Part shown: positions 1 to 8,935 of the stretch, in pieces
Layout of the letters: each line of letters begins with the position of its first letter
Position numbering within the stretch: the first letter of the stretch is position 1
Assembly (NCBI RefSeq): GCF_003287875.1
Contig: NZ_QMKK01000019.1
Coordinates: 49,494 to 113,493, forward strand
Direction: 5' to 3'
From: Martinezella tropici
GTDB lineage: Bacteria; Pseudomonadota; Alphaproteobacteria; Rhizobiales; Rhizobiaceae
DNA: 64,000 nucleotides
The notes under the pieces: model-generated
Database searches by the model: none
What the model was told of the DNA's origin: nothing
The model's input: the letters and a program-made list of their open reading frames with translations, nothing else
Made by a program: the position numbers and the translations under genes

Positions 1-2
1 AT

Positions 3-1190
3 TATCGCGGCGCCGGTACCGTCGAATTCATCGCCGATGTTTCCGACGGTCTGTCGCCGGATCGCTTCTTCTTTATGGAAATGAATACCCGCCTGCAGGT
101 CGAACACCCCGTCACCGAGGCGATCGCCGGCGTCGATCTGGTGGAGTGGCAATTGCGCGTGGCGAGCGGCGAGCCGCTGCCGAAAACGCAAGGTGAGCTC
201 ACCATAAACGGTTGGGCTGTCGAAGCCCGTATCTATGCCGAAGACCCCTCGCGCGGCTTCCTGCCGGCAACCGGCACGCTTTCCCGCCTTCGCTTTCCCG
301 AAGGCGATGTCCGCATCGACGCGGGCGTGCGCGAGGGCGACAGCATCACTCCGCACTACGATCCGCTGATCGCAAAGCTGACGGTGCACGCCCCGGATCG
401 CGCCGCTGCTTTGGCGAAGCTCACGCGCGGATTGGAGCAGGCGCAGGTCGCCGGGACCACGACCAATCTGGATTTTCTCATACGGCTCAGCCGCCAGTCG
501 GATTTCGCCGCCGGCCGTCCGGATACCGGACTGATCGACCGAAACGCGGAAGCGCTGACCGCGACGCAGCAGCCCGATGACGCAGCCCTTGCCATCGCCG
601 CCGTTGTCGAGGCGGGCGGCTTTGCTGAAACCGCTGGCAACGATCCCTGGCATTCGCTCGGCGCCTGGCAGCTTTGGGGCGAAGCAAGCCGTCCAGTTAC
701 GCTGCACTTTGCCGGCAGCCATAAGAATTGCCGGGTGACTGCAAAGGGTCGGATGTTTTTCAGTGTCGCCTTCGAAGATCGCTCCATTCTCGTCCGTCTC
801 TTCGAAGACGATGATGTTGCCCGGCGTGTCGAAATCGACGGCCGGCAGACCCATGTCGATATCTTCGCAACATCGGCGGGCCTGACATTGTTCCTCGACG
901 GGCACACCCATCATTTCCACCGGCTCGATCCGCTTGACGGCGCGGAGGAGGCTGCTAGCGGCGATGATCGCGTCATTGCGCCGATGCCCGGTCTCGTCAA
1001 GATCGTCCGCGTGCGCGAGGGCGACGCGGTGGCGAAGGGGCAGGCGCTGATCATCATGGAAGCCATGAAGATGGAGCTGACGCTTTCGGCGGCGCGCGAC
1101 GGCATTGTCGAAAGCCTGCATGTCGGCGAGGGGGATCAGACCAGCGAAAGCGCCGTGCTTCTCTCGCTTCGACCGGAGGACGCGGCATGA
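3..1190 (+). CDS. mccA: Methylcrotonyl-CoA (acyl-CoA) carboxylase, biotin-carrying alpha subunit, 5'-truncated by window edge
   Basis: The reading frame is open from the first bases, so the N-terminal half lies outside the window; 395 residues are visible. It begins inside the ATP-grasp biotin carboxylase domain (MEMNTRLQVEHPVTE, a conserved stretch), continues through the biotin carboxylase C-terminal domain, and ends with a biotinyl domain whose EAMKMEL motif puts the biotinylated lysine at bases 1068-1070, 39 residues before the C-terminus. The family carboxylates acyl-CoA with bicarbonate and ATP. Substrate assignment rests on context: the stop overlaps the start of an HMG-CoA lyase gene, which points to 3-methylcrotonyl-CoA in leucine breakdown rather than propionyl-CoA or geranyl-CoA. 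The carboxyltransferase beta gene is presumably upstream. Confidence 0.9.
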   Translation, partial: YRGAGTVEFIADVSDGLSPDRFFFMEMNTRLQVEHPVTEAIAGVDLVEWQLRVASGEPLPKTQGELTINGWAVEARIYAEDPSRGFLPATGTLSRLRFPEGDVRIDAGVREGDSITPHYDPLIAKLTVHAPDRAAALAKLTRGLEQAQVAGTTTNLDFLIRLSRQSDFAAGRPDTGLIDRNAEALTATQQPDDAALAIAAVVEAGGFAETAGNDPWHSLGAWQLWGEASRPVTLHFAGSHKNCRVTAKGRMFFSVAFEDRSILVRLFEDDDVARRVEIDGRQTHVDIFATSAGLTLFLDGHTHHFHRLDPLDGAEEAASGDDRVIAPMPGLVKIVRVREGDAVAKGQALIIMEAMKMELTLSAARDGIVESLHVGEGDQTSESAVLLSLRPEDAA

Positions 1191-2056
1191 CCGAGAAGCT
1201 TTCCAATCAGGTCACCATCGTCGAAATGGCGCCGCGCGACGGCCTGCAGAATGAGAAAAAGCCGGTCGATACCGCGCGCAAGATCGAGCTGGTGGATCTG
1301 CTCTCCGATTGCGGTTTCGAGCGCATCGAGGTCACCAGCTTCGTCAGTCCGAAATGGGTGCCGCAGCTTGCCGATGCCGCCGCGGTCATGGCCGGGATAA
1401 AGCGGCATTCCGGTGTCCGCTACGCAGCGCTGGCACCCAACATGCAGGGTTTTGAGGCAGCACTTGCCGCCGGTGCCGATGAGGTGGCGATCTTCGCCTC
1501 AGCATCCGAAGCCTTCTCCATGCGCAATATCAATTGCTCGATCGCCGAAAGCATCGAACGCTTCCGGCCGGTCGCGGCAGCCAGCAGGGATCGCGGCATT
1601 CCGTTGCGGGGCTATGTCAGTTGCGTCGCCGAATGCCCCTATGAGGGCGCCGTGCCGCCGCAAAACGTCGTGAGCGTTGCCCGGCAATTGCAGGCGCTCG
1701 GCTGCCATGAGATCAGCCTTGGCGACACGATCGGCAGAGGCGAACCGGAGGCCGTGGACAGAATGCTGGAGGCCGTTCTTGCCGAACTCCCCGCCGCCAT
1801 GCTGGCCGGCCATTTTCACGATACGTCAGGCCGGGCATTGGACAATATCGGTGTCGCTCTCGACCGGGGTCTGCGGGTGTTCGACGCTGCCGCCGGCGGT
1901 CTTGGCGGCTGCCCCTTCGCCCCCGGCGCGAAGGGCAATGTCGATACCGTGGCGGTTCACCACTATCTGGCGCTGCACGGCTTCGAGACCGGCCTCGACG
2001 ATGAAAAACTTGCCCGCGCCGCCGCCTTTGCCCGCAGCCTCAGGAGCACCTCATGA
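1187..2056 (+). CDS. mvaB: Hydroxymethylglutaryl-CoA lyase
   Basis: A 289-residue protein of the family's normal length. The N-terminus VEMAPRDGLQNE is the DRE-TIM signature region of HMG-CoA lyases. FHDT (near residue 208) is a metal-binding histidine motif, and AAGGLGGCPFAPGA near residue 235 carries the catalytic cysteine. It cleaves 3-hydroxy-3-methylglutaryl-CoA to acetyl-CoA and acetoacetate, the last step of leucine degradation. The ATG overlaps the preceding carboxylase stop in an ATGA arrangement and its own stop overlaps the next start the same way, so the three genes are very probably translationally coupled in one operon. Confidence 0.95.
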   Translation: MTEKLSNQVTIVEMAPRDGLQNEKKPVDTARKIELVDLLSDCGFERIEVTSFVSPKWVPQLADAAAVMAGIKRHSGVRYAALAPNMQGFEAALAAGADEVAIFASASEAFSMRNINCSIAESIERFRPVAAASRDRGIPLRGYVSCVAECPYEGAVPPQNVVSVARQLQALGCHEISLGDTIGRGEPEAVDRMLEAVLAELPAAMLAGHFHDTSGRALDNIGVALDRGLRVFDAAAGGLGGCPFAPGAKGNVDTVAVHHYLALHGFETGLDDEKLARAAAFARSLRSTS

Positions 2057-2841
2057 CATCGCAAACGATCCGCATCACTACCGATGACCGCGGTGTTGCC
2101 CATCTCACGTTGGCGCGCGCCGAAAAGCACAACGCCCTGTCGGCTGAAATGATCGATGCCTTGACGGCGGCAACGCACGATCTTGCCCGTGACAAGGCGG
2201 TGAGGGTCGTCGTGCTCACCGGCGAGGGTGCGAGCTTCTGCGCAGGCGGCGACCTCGGCTGGATGCGCGACCAATTCGACACAACGCGTGCCGGACGCAT
2301 GGTCGAGGCGCGACGGCTTGCCACGTTGTTCAAGGCGCTGAACGAGCTGCCCAAGCCACTGGTCGCCCGTGTCCATGGCAATGCCTTCGGTGGCGGCATC
2401 GGCATCCTCAGCGTCTGCGACATGGTGATATCGGCATCGACCGCCCGCTTCGGCCTGACTGAGGTGCGCCTTGGCATCATTCCCGCCACCATCAGCCCTT
2501 ATGTCATCGCCCGGATCGGCGAGACGAATGCCCGTCCGCTCTTCCTCTCCGGCAAGATCATCGATGCCTGGCAGGCGCATGCCGCCGGCCTCTTGTCGCG
2601 CGTCGTGGCGGAAGAGGCGCTGGATGAAGCCGTGGAAGCGGAGGTCCGCCATTTCCTGGCGGCGTCGCCACAGGCGGCCGCCCGCGCCAAGGCCCTGGCT
2701 CGCTCCGTCGGCAGGCCGATCACCGACGGCATGATCGATCACGTCGTCGAGCAATTGGCCGATGCCTGGGAGACCGAGGAGGCGAAGGAGGGCGTCACCG
2801 CCTTCTTCGAAAAGCGGCAGCCGAACTGGCGGTCGGCCTAA
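2053..2841 (+). CDS. Enoyl-CoA hydratase/isomerase family protein, probable methylglutaconyl-CoA hydratase
   Basis: A 262-residue crotonase-fold protein. GEGASFCAGGDLGWM (about residues 57-71) forms one half of the oxyanion hole, and NAFGGGIGILSVCD (about 113-126) forms the other. The family hydrates or isomerises acyl-CoA double bonds. Placement as third gene after a biotin carboxylase subunit and HMG-CoA lyase, with a four-base start/stop overlap, suggests 3-methylglutaconyl-CoA hydratase, the step between them. Sequence alone does not fix the substrate. Its 3' end overlaps the convergent Tat-exported repeat-protein gene by four bases. Confidence 0.88.
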   Translation: MTSQTIRITTDDRGVAHLTLARAEKHNALSAEMIDALTAATHDLARDKAVRVVVLTGEGASFCAGGDLGWMRDQFDTTRAGRMVEARRLATLFKALNELPKPLVARVHGNAFGGGIGILSVCDMVISASTARFGLTEVRLGIIPATISPYVIARIGETNARPLFLSGKIIDAWQAHAAGLLSRVVAEEALDEAVEAEVRHFLAASPQAAARAKALARSVGRPITDGMIDHVVEQLADAWETEEAKEGVTAFFEKRQPNWRSA

Positions 2842-4208
2842 ACGAGTTTGTTGTTTTCGATGGTCAGCTGCGGAAACTGCATGCTTCCCTTGATCAGCTC
2901 GCTCGATGCCGGCTTGTCCCAGCGAAAGCCCATGATCGCGGCGTGCTGCATCTCCTGAAAGAGATTGCCAGCAATCACCGCGGAGCCGGCGCCGTCGGCG
3001 ACCGAGACCACGCAGCCGATGCCGGCATGTCGGACGATATTGCCTGTCGCGACGACGTCGCGGAGATATTGACCCCAGCCAAGCCTCAAGCCCCAGAGTG
3101 GTGCATTCTCAATGACATTATCCGCAATCAGCGTATCGGCTTCGGCCGAGATGCCGATGCCAAAGCCGCCATCTTGCGCGTAGGGTGCGGTGAGCGAGAG
3201 GTTGCGGATGACATTGCCCGTCACCGAGGCGAGCCTGCCGCCCCTATCGAAATTGGTGACCGAAATACCGTTGGCGGCGCCATCGATCAGGTTGTTGTCG
3301 ATCGTGGCGCCAATGAACTCGAATTCGCAGTAGATGGCCGTCTCGCCTGAGCGCAGGCACTGATTGTTCGAGATCTGCACATTCGATGCCGAGTTGGCGC
3401 GGACGGCGGTGAAGGCGCAATCGGCGATATTGTTACCCGAAACCGTCACGCCATCGGCGCGGAAAACATTGATGCCGTTGCCGTTCTGGCCGGTGCCGCC
3501 GCCATTGGCGCGAATGCGGGCAATGCGGTTGCCGGTGACGCTGCTGCCATCCTCGGCTTTTTCCCAGCGATGGATCAGGATGCCGCCATTGCCGCAATCC
3601 TCGACGCGATTGCCTGTCACCGTCAAACCGGCCGACTGGACGGAATAGATCCCGGCTTCCGCCGCTCCGGAGATGCGGCTGCGCTCGATCCGGCCGCCGC
3701 AGCGTTCGAGCTGCAGCGCATGCTTGCGGCTGCCGGTAACTTCGCAATTGTCGATCAGCACCTCGTCGACACCGGCAAATTGCAGGAGGCCGCCTGCATA
3801 ATCGGCAAGCCAGCGATTGCCGCCATCGAGCACAAGGCCGGAAAGCTCGATGCGTCTGGCCTTGTCCGCATTCATCAAATGGCCGTCGCCGCTATAGACC
3901 AGCCGCGAAGCGCCGGGAACGCCTCTGATGCACGTATTATTAGGGAGTGTCAGGTTGGAGATGTTGTAGGTGCCCGGTGGCAGGAAAAGCGGCATGTTGT
4001 TGCGCGCCGCATTGTCGATCATCGCCTGCAGCTTGCCGCTCCTGACGTCGCTCGTTCCCGGCGTCGTCTTCAGCGCAATGGCATCGATTGGCCCCCGCAG
4101 CTCGGCACCCGTCATCTTGGCCAGCGACGCGGCAACAACGCGGGGCGCAAGCAGGCCAGCCGCTGCCGAAGCGGCGAGGGAAGCGATGAAGGCGCGGCGT
4201 TGGATCAT
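2838..4208 (-). CDS. Tat-exported parallel beta-helix repeat protein (TIGR03808-like)
   Basis: A 456-residue protein. The N-terminus (MIQRRAFIASLAAS, then a hydrophobic alanine-rich run ending near PRVVAA) is a twin-arginine signal peptide. After it comes a pectate-lyase-like segment (MPLFLPPGTYNISNLTLPNN) and then many NNxI/GNxI turns such as VTGNRVEDCGNGGILI and ISNNQCLRSGETAIYCE, the pattern of a right-handed beta-helix. It matches what I recall of a family of twin-arginine-translocated uncharacterised repeat proteins in alphaproteobacteria. The fold is typical of polysaccharide-binding or -cleaving proteins, but no catalytic residues can be assigned. It stands alone on the minus strand, so context does not help. 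Confidence 0.8.
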   Translation of the reverse strand: MIQRRAFIASLAASAAAGLLAPRVVAASLAKMTGAELRGPIDAIALKTTPGTSDVRSGKLQAMIDNAARNNMPLFLPPGTYNISNLTLPNNTCIRGVPGASRLVYSGDGHLMNADKARRIELSGLVLDGGNRWLADYAGGLLQFAGVDEVLIDNCEVTGSRKHALQLERCGGRIERSRISGAAEAGIYSVQSAGLTVTGNRVEDCGNGGILIHRWEKAEDGSSVTGNRIARIRANGGGTGQNGNGINVFRADGVTVSGNNIADCAFTAVRANSASNVQISNNQCLRSGETAIYCEFEFIGATIDNNLIDGAANGISVTNFDRGGRLASVTGNVIRNLSLTAPYAQDGGFGIGISAEADTLIADNVIENAPLWGLRLGWGQYLRDVVATGNIVRHAGIGCVVSVADGAGSAVIAGNLFQEMQHAAIMGFRWDKPASSELIKGSMQFPQLTIENNKLV

Positions 4209-4414
4209 TGTGAGCTCCGGGAATCATGCCGATGAAGCAGAAATCATGCCAGGCCGGTCTGTGTCGTTTTGATGCAGAGGCCGCTCTTCAAATGCTTTCG
4301 GCCGGCTAGGACCCCGTCGTTTTTCTATTTTATTTATCGGTCCGGCACGGACGATGCCCTGCGTCCGATCCATTCGCGCTAGGGACGACTCACCGCGCAT
4401 GTTACTCCTGCGGC

Positions 4415-5184
4415 ATGCGGATCGCGGCCTTTCAACGCCTGGCACTTTTCGACGCCGTCGAGCAGGCGGCCGAGGTTTTGGCGCGCGATCTGGCCTGGGC
4501 GGAAGAGCAGGGCATCGATCTCGCCCTTTTTCCCGAATGTTATCTGCAGGGGCATAGCTATGATAAATCCGTTGCCAAACGCCGCGCGCTTTCTCTGGAT
4601 GATCCGTATCTGAACGCTCTTGTCGCCCGCTTCGCTGCCGGGGGGACGACGGCGATTGTCGGCCTTTTCGAGAGCAGAGGCGATGCGATCTACAATAGCG
4701 CCATCGTCGCCAAGTCGGGCCGGACGATCGGGGTCTATGCCAAGGCGCATCCGCTTGAAAAGGGCTGCACCCCCGGAAAAGATTTCCCCGTGTGGGAGGA
4801 GAACCATTGGCGCTTTGGTATCAATATCTGCGCCGATCTCAGATATCCTATACCGCGGCGCGACTGGCCAGAAAGGGAGCGGGGATCATCTGCAACCCCA
4901 TCAATCTCATGCTCCGACCTCACAAAGCCGAGCTGTGGCATAAGCCGGGCATTTCGGGCCTGCAGATATGTGCCAGGCATACGGGCTGCTGGGTGATGGC
5001 GTCGGATGTGGTCGGCAGTAACGACGACGGCTGGGTGAGCTATGGCAGCAGCGCCATCGTCGATCCGAACGGTGTCGTCGTGGCGAAGGCGAAGCCCTAT
5101 TGCGAGGATGTCCTGGTTTTCGACCTTCCAGATCGGCAACCGACACGCGGATTCGATCAAAAAGCTGCCGTCGTCGCTACCTAA
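4415..5184 (+). pseudogene. Carbon-nitrogen hydrolase (nitrilase superfamily), interrupted by a one-base frameshift
   Basis: Two overlapping frames together make one nitrilase-fold protein of about 256 residues. The first (from 4415) carries the catalytic glutamate E41 in FPEC, lysine K110 in YAKAHPLEKG, and cysteine C139 in NICADLRYP. The second, shifted frame resumes with TAARLARKGAGIICNPINL and runs to the stop at 5182-5184. The break lies near 4847-4852: restoring one base there gives RYP-D/E-TAARLA, the usual family spacing, so a single deleted base is the simplest explanation. As read, the first frame stops at 4996 without the C-terminal strands. It could be a genuine inactivating mutation or a sequence error. 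The ligase-associated exonuclease starts 28 bases downstream. Confidence 0.85.
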
Positions 5185-5212
5185 TCGTGCAAATCGCGCT
5201 ATCCTCATAGTC

Positions 5213-6223
5213 ATGAGACCCGATCAACTGCTTTATCCGGCGCCAGAGGGCCTGTTCTGTCCGATTGGCGGCTTCTATATCGATCCCGTGCAGCCGGTCG
5301 GTCGCGCACTCGTCACGCATGGCCATTCGGATCACGCCCGCTCCGGCCACGCGCATGTGCTCGCCACTCGGCAGACGCTCGATATCATGCGTATCCGCTA
5401 TGGCGACGGTTTTGCCGGCTCGGAACAGGCGATCGGCTTCGGCGAGGAGGTGACGATCAACGGCGTCAAGGTGCAGTTCCATCCTGCCGGCCACGTGCTC
5501 GGCTCCGCGCAGATCGCGGTGGAGAAGGATGGGCTGCGCATCGTCGTTTCGGGGGATTACAAGCGCCGGCCGGATCCGACCTGTGCAGCCTATGTGCCGG
5601 TTCCCTGTGATGTCTTCATCACCGAGGCGACGTTCGGGCTGCCGGTCTTCCACCATCCCGATCCCATGGCCGAGACGCGGAAGTTTCTGGCCTCGCTTCG
5701 CCAATTCCCCGAGCGAACGCATCTGATCGGTGCCTATGCGCTCGGCAAGGCACAGCGCGTCATCCGTCTGCTGCGCGATGCCGGCTATGACAAGCCGATC
5801 TATATTCACGGTGCGCTCGAAACGCTGTGCGACTACTATGACAGCCAGGGCATCGAACTCGGCGAACTCAAACCGGCCACCATAGAAAGCCGGGATCAGT
5901 CGATCTTCCATGGCGCCGTCGTCGTCGGCCCACCCTCCGCTTTCCAGGATCGCTGGGCGAGGCGGTTCCATGACCCGCTGCCGGCATTCGCCTCCGGCTG
6001 GATGATGGTGCGCCAGCGCGCCAAGCAGCTCGGCGTCGAGCTGCCGCTTGTGATCTCCGATCATTGCGACTGGCCCGAACTGACCGAGACGATCTCCGAC
6101 TTGAAGCCGAGCGAGGTCTGGGTCACCCACGGCCGCGAAGAGGCGCTGGTGCGCTGGTGCGAGCTGCAGGGCATCGCCGCCAAGCCGCTGCATCTCATCG
6201 GCTATGAAGACGAGGGCGATTGA
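5213..6223 (+). CDS. Ligase-associated DNA exonuclease (metallo-beta-lactamase/beta-CASP fold)
   Basis: A 336-residue protein with the metallo-beta-lactamase signature THGHSDHARSGH (H36, H38, D40, H41), later metal ligands in FHPAGHVLGSAQI and VVSGDYKRRPD, and a C-terminal beta-CASP-like part ending SDHCDWPELTETI and VWVTHGREEAL. It resembles the putative exonuclease family found beside ATP-dependent DNA ligases (TIGR04122-type), thought to trim DNA ends during repair. The ATG at 5213 was chosen because the family starts just before RPDQLLYPAPEGL; the frame is open further upstream but there overlaps the nitrilase gene. Its stop overlaps the ligase start (TGATG), so the two are coupled. Confidence 0.92.
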   Translation: MRPDQLLYPAPEGLFCPIGGFYIDPVQPVGRALVTHGHSDHARSGHAHVLATRQTLDIMRIRYGDGFAGSEQAIGFGEEVTINGVKVQFHPAGHVLGSAQIAVEKDGLRIVVSGDYKRRPDPTCAAYVPVPCDVFITEATFGLPVFHHPDPMAETRKFLASLRQFPERTHLIGAYALGKAQRVIRLLRDAGYDKPIYIHGALETLCDYYDSQGIELGELKPATIESRDQSIFHGAVVVGPPSAFQDRWARRFHDPLPAFASGWMMVRQRAKQLGVELPLVISDHCDWPELTETISDLKPSEVWVTHGREEALVRWCELQGIAAKPLHLIGYEDEGD

Positions 6224-7860
6224 TGAAAGCCTTTGCCGACCTTCTCGACCGCCTGGTGCTGACGCCGAGTCGCAATGGCAAGCTGAAGCTGTTGACCGAT
6301 TATTTTCGCGACACGCCCGATCCGGACCGCGGCTATGGTCTGGCCGCCATCGCCGGCACGCTCGAAGTGCGCAATGTCAAGCCCGCAATGCTGCGCGAAC
6401 TCGTTCTCGAGCGCATGGACGAGGTGCTGTTTCGCTATTCCTACGATTATGTCGGCGATCTTGCCGAGACGATCTCGCTGGTCTGGGACAGGGAGAGCGA
6501 TATAGAGCGCCCTGCCGGCGAGCAGCCGAAGCTCGGCGACGTCGTTCGCAGCATGAACGCGCTGGGGCGGACCGAGGTGCGCAGTTTCGTCCGCGATCTG
6601 CTGGACCGGCTGGATACGTCGGGCCGTTTCGCCTTCCTGAAGCTCGCGACCGGTGCGCTGCGCATCGGCGTTTCGGCACGCCTCGCCAAGCAGGCGCTCG
6701 CCGAGCTCGGCGGCAAGGACGTCACCGAGATCGAAACGCTGTGGCACGGCCTGCAGCCGCCCTATGAAAGCCTGTTTCGCTGGCTTGCGGGGGAGGCTGA
6801 GAAGCCGATCCTGGCGACGCCGGCGATCTTCCATTCCGTCATGCTGGCCAACCCGGTGGAACCTGGCGATCTCGATGCGCTCGACCCGCGGGATTTCGCC
6901 GCCGAATGGAAATGGGATGGCATCCGCGTCCAGCTTTCACGCTCCGGGGAGACGAGCAAGCTCTATTCGCGCTCCGGCGACGACATATCCGGCGCCTTTC
7001 CCGACGTTGTGGGCGCCATGAATTTCGAGGGCGTCATGGATGGCGAGCTGCTGGTCGGCGGCACCGTTCGCTCCAATAGCCCGACACGCAGCTTTTCCGA
7101 CTTGCAGCAGCGCCTCAACCGCAAGACCGTCACCGCAAAGATGCTGGAGGAGTTTCCGGCCTTCATCCGTGCTTACGATCTTCTGTTCGATGGCGCCGAG
7201 GATGTGCGCGCCCGCGGCTTCCTCGATCGGCGCGAGCGGCTGACTGACATCATCGACGCGGCACTGCATGATCGTTTCGATCTGTCGCCGCTCGTCGATT
7301 TCTCCTCCTGGGAGGAGCTCGACCGATTGCGCACCGCGCCGCCCGATCCGGTGATCGAGGGCGTAATGATCAAGCGCAAGGACAGTTCCTATCTCGCCGG
7401 CCGGGCCAAGGGGCCTTGGTTCAAGTGGAAGCGGGATCCTTATAATGTCGATGCCGTTTTGATGTACGCGCAGCGCGGCCATGGCAAGCGCTCCAGTTAC
7501 TACTCCGATTTCACCTTCGGCGTCTGGGCGACGACGCCGGAGGGCGAGCAGCTCGTGCCTGTCGGCAAGGCCTATTTCGGCTTCACCGATGCCGAGCTGG
7601 AGGTGCTCGATAAGTTCGTGCGCAACAATACTGTCGATCGTTTCGGCCCGGTGCGGGCCGTGCGCGCCGATCGCGATTTCGGCTTCGTGCTCGAAGTGGC
7701 CTTTGAAGGCATCAACCGCTCCAGCCGGCACAAATCGGGCGTCGCCATGCGTTTTCCCCGCATTGCAAGGCTACGGCCCGACAAGCCGCCCTACGAGGCG
7801 GACAGGCTGGAAACTTTGATCGCGATGATTGACGCCAAGGCTCCTGTTGTCGATGAATAG
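6223..7860 (+). CDS. ATP-dependent DNA ligase (cisplatin-resistance/LigB-C type)
   Basis: A 545-residue ligase. The nucleotidyltransferase motif I is EWKWDGIRV, with K230 as the adenylated lysine. Motif III/IIIa-like ELLVGG and FIRAYDLLFDGAEDVR follow, then EGVMIKRKDSSY (motif IV) and GPWFKWKRDPY (motif V). A C-terminal OB domain ends FEGINRSSRHKSGVAMRFPRIARLRPDKPP. An N-terminal DNA-binding domain fills the first 200 residues. No polymerase or nuclease domain of NHEJ LigD is present. It seals nicks using ATP. The ATG at 6223 overlaps the exonuclease stop; a TTG three bases upstream is a less likely start. The usual partner genes (DEXH helicase, PdeM phosphoesterase) do not follow. Confidence 0.95.
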   Translation: MKAFADLLDRLVLTPSRNGKLKLLTDYFRDTPDPDRGYGLAAIAGTLEVRNVKPAMLRELVLERMDEVLFRYSYDYVGDLAETISLVWDRESDIERPAGEQPKLGDVVRSMNALGRTEVRSFVRDLLDRLDTSGRFAFLKLATGALRIGVSARLAKQALAELGGKDVTEIETLWHGLQPPYESLFRWLAGEAEKPILATPAIFHSVMLANPVEPGDLDALDPRDFAAEWKWDGIRVQLSRSGETSKLYSRSGDDISGAFPDVVGAMNFEGVMDGELLVGGTVRSNSPTRSFSDLQQRLNRKTVTAKMLEEFPAFIRAYDLLFDGAEDVRARGFLDRRERLTDIIDAALHDRFDLSPLVDFSSWEELDRLRTAPPDPVIEGVMIKRKDSSYLAGRAKGPWFKWKRDPYNVDAVLMYAQRGHGKRSSYYSDFTFGVWATTPEGEQLVPVGKAYFGFTDAELEVLDKFVRNNTVDRFGPVRAVRADRDFGFVLEVAFEGINRSSRHKSGVAMRFPRIARLRPDKPPYEADRLETLIAMIDAKAPVVDE

Positions 7861-7948
7861 GGCAGGGCGATTCCTCACCACAATGTGAGTTGGCCTCGCC
7901 TTTCGACCCGTGCAGATTTGGGCTGCGCCGGGATATTTGGACAGAGCT

Positions 7949-8935
7949 ATGACCATGTCTGACGACCACCTATTCCGTCTCAATCGCCGTGCGGTTCTGG
8001 CCGGCATTGCTTCCACCCTTTTCGCACCCCCTATCGTCAGAGCGGCCGATGACAGCACGACCGGAAGCAAGCCTGCCGAGACCAAGGGCGAGATTGCCCG
8101 GAGCGATGAAAAGGCGTCCGATGCGCCGCCGCAGCTCGCCGGCGATTATGCCAAGGAGCGCCATCTGTTCCGGACCGACCTGCTAAGCAAGGGGCCGGCT
8201 CCCGATATCTACGAGCCGCTGGCCACGCCATCGACCGCCGATCGGCTTTTCTATCGCAGCGGCGTTGGTGACGAGCTGGAACTCGTCGCCTGGGTCTCCC
8301 GCTACACGCGCTCGGCAAAGCCGAAGCCGGCCGTGCTTTTCCTGCATGGCGGTAACGCCATCGGCCAAGGGCACTGGCAGCTGATGAAGCCGTACATCGA
8401 TGCCGGCTATGTCGTCATGATCCCGTCCATGCGCGGGGAGAATGGGCAGAGGGGCAATTTCTCGGGCTTTTACGACGAAGTTGCCGATGTGCTGGCGGCC
8501 TCCAACCGGCTGCGGCACCTGCCGGGCGTCGATCCACATCGCCTGTTCCTGGCCGGACACAGTATCGGCGGCACGCTGGCCATGCTGACCGCCATGTCGA
8601 CAAAGCGCTTTCGCGCGGTCGCGCCGATATCAGGCAACCCGGATGCCTATGCCTTCTTCGGCCGCTATCCGCAGGATATCCGCTTCAATACCAAGAATCC
8701 GCGCGAATTCCAGATGCGCTCGCCGCTCTGCTATGCGCACAGCTTCAAAAGCCCGATCAAGCTGTTCCATGGCACCGAGGAAGCCCATTTCGACTCACGT
8801 CTGGCGCTGCTTTCGAAGCGGGCGACGGCCGCCGGCGTAAAGATGGAGATGGCAACGGTGCCGGGCAGCCATAATTCGGCTTTGCCGGGCGAAATCGAGC
8901 AGAGCATCGAATTCTTCAGGAGTGTCGCTGTCTAA
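7949..8935 (+). CDS. Tat-signal alpha/beta hydrolase (dienelactone hydrolase/prolyl oligopeptidase-like)
   Basis: About 328 residues. The N-terminus [23 protein letters not shown] is a twin-arginine signal, so the enzyme probably acts in the periplasm. The hydrolase core shows VLFLHGGNA (oxyanion region), the nucleophile elbow GHSIGG, and late acid and histidine residues in [11 protein letters not shown] and [10 protein letters not shown]. The substrate is unknown; the fold covers esterases, dienelactone hydrolases and peptidases. ATG 7949 keeps the signal peptide at a normal length. An upstream in-frame ATG at 7910 would add 13 residues, and ATG 7955 would remove two. It ends four bases into the convergent mutase gene. 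Confidence 0.78.
   Translation: MTMSDDHLFRLNRRAVLAGIASTLFAPPIVRAADDSTTGSKPAETKGEIARSDEKASDAPPQLAGDYAKERHLFRTDLLSKGPAPDIYEPLATPSTADRLFYRSGVGDELELVAWVSRYTRSAKPKPAVLFLHGGNAIGQGHWQLMKPYIDAGYVVMIPSMRGENGQRGNFSGFYDEVADVLAASNRLRHLPGVDPHRLFLAGHSIGGTLAMLTAMSTKRFRAVAPISGNPDAYAFFGRYPQDIRFNTKNPREFQMRSPLCYAHSFKSPIKLFHGTEEAHFDSRLALLSKRATAAGVKMEMATVPGSHNSALPGEIEQSIEFFRSVAV

Noticed and set aside
5177..6193. A 338-codon minus-strand frame
   Set aside because: It is antisense to the ligase-associated exonuclease, whose metal motifs decide the strand.
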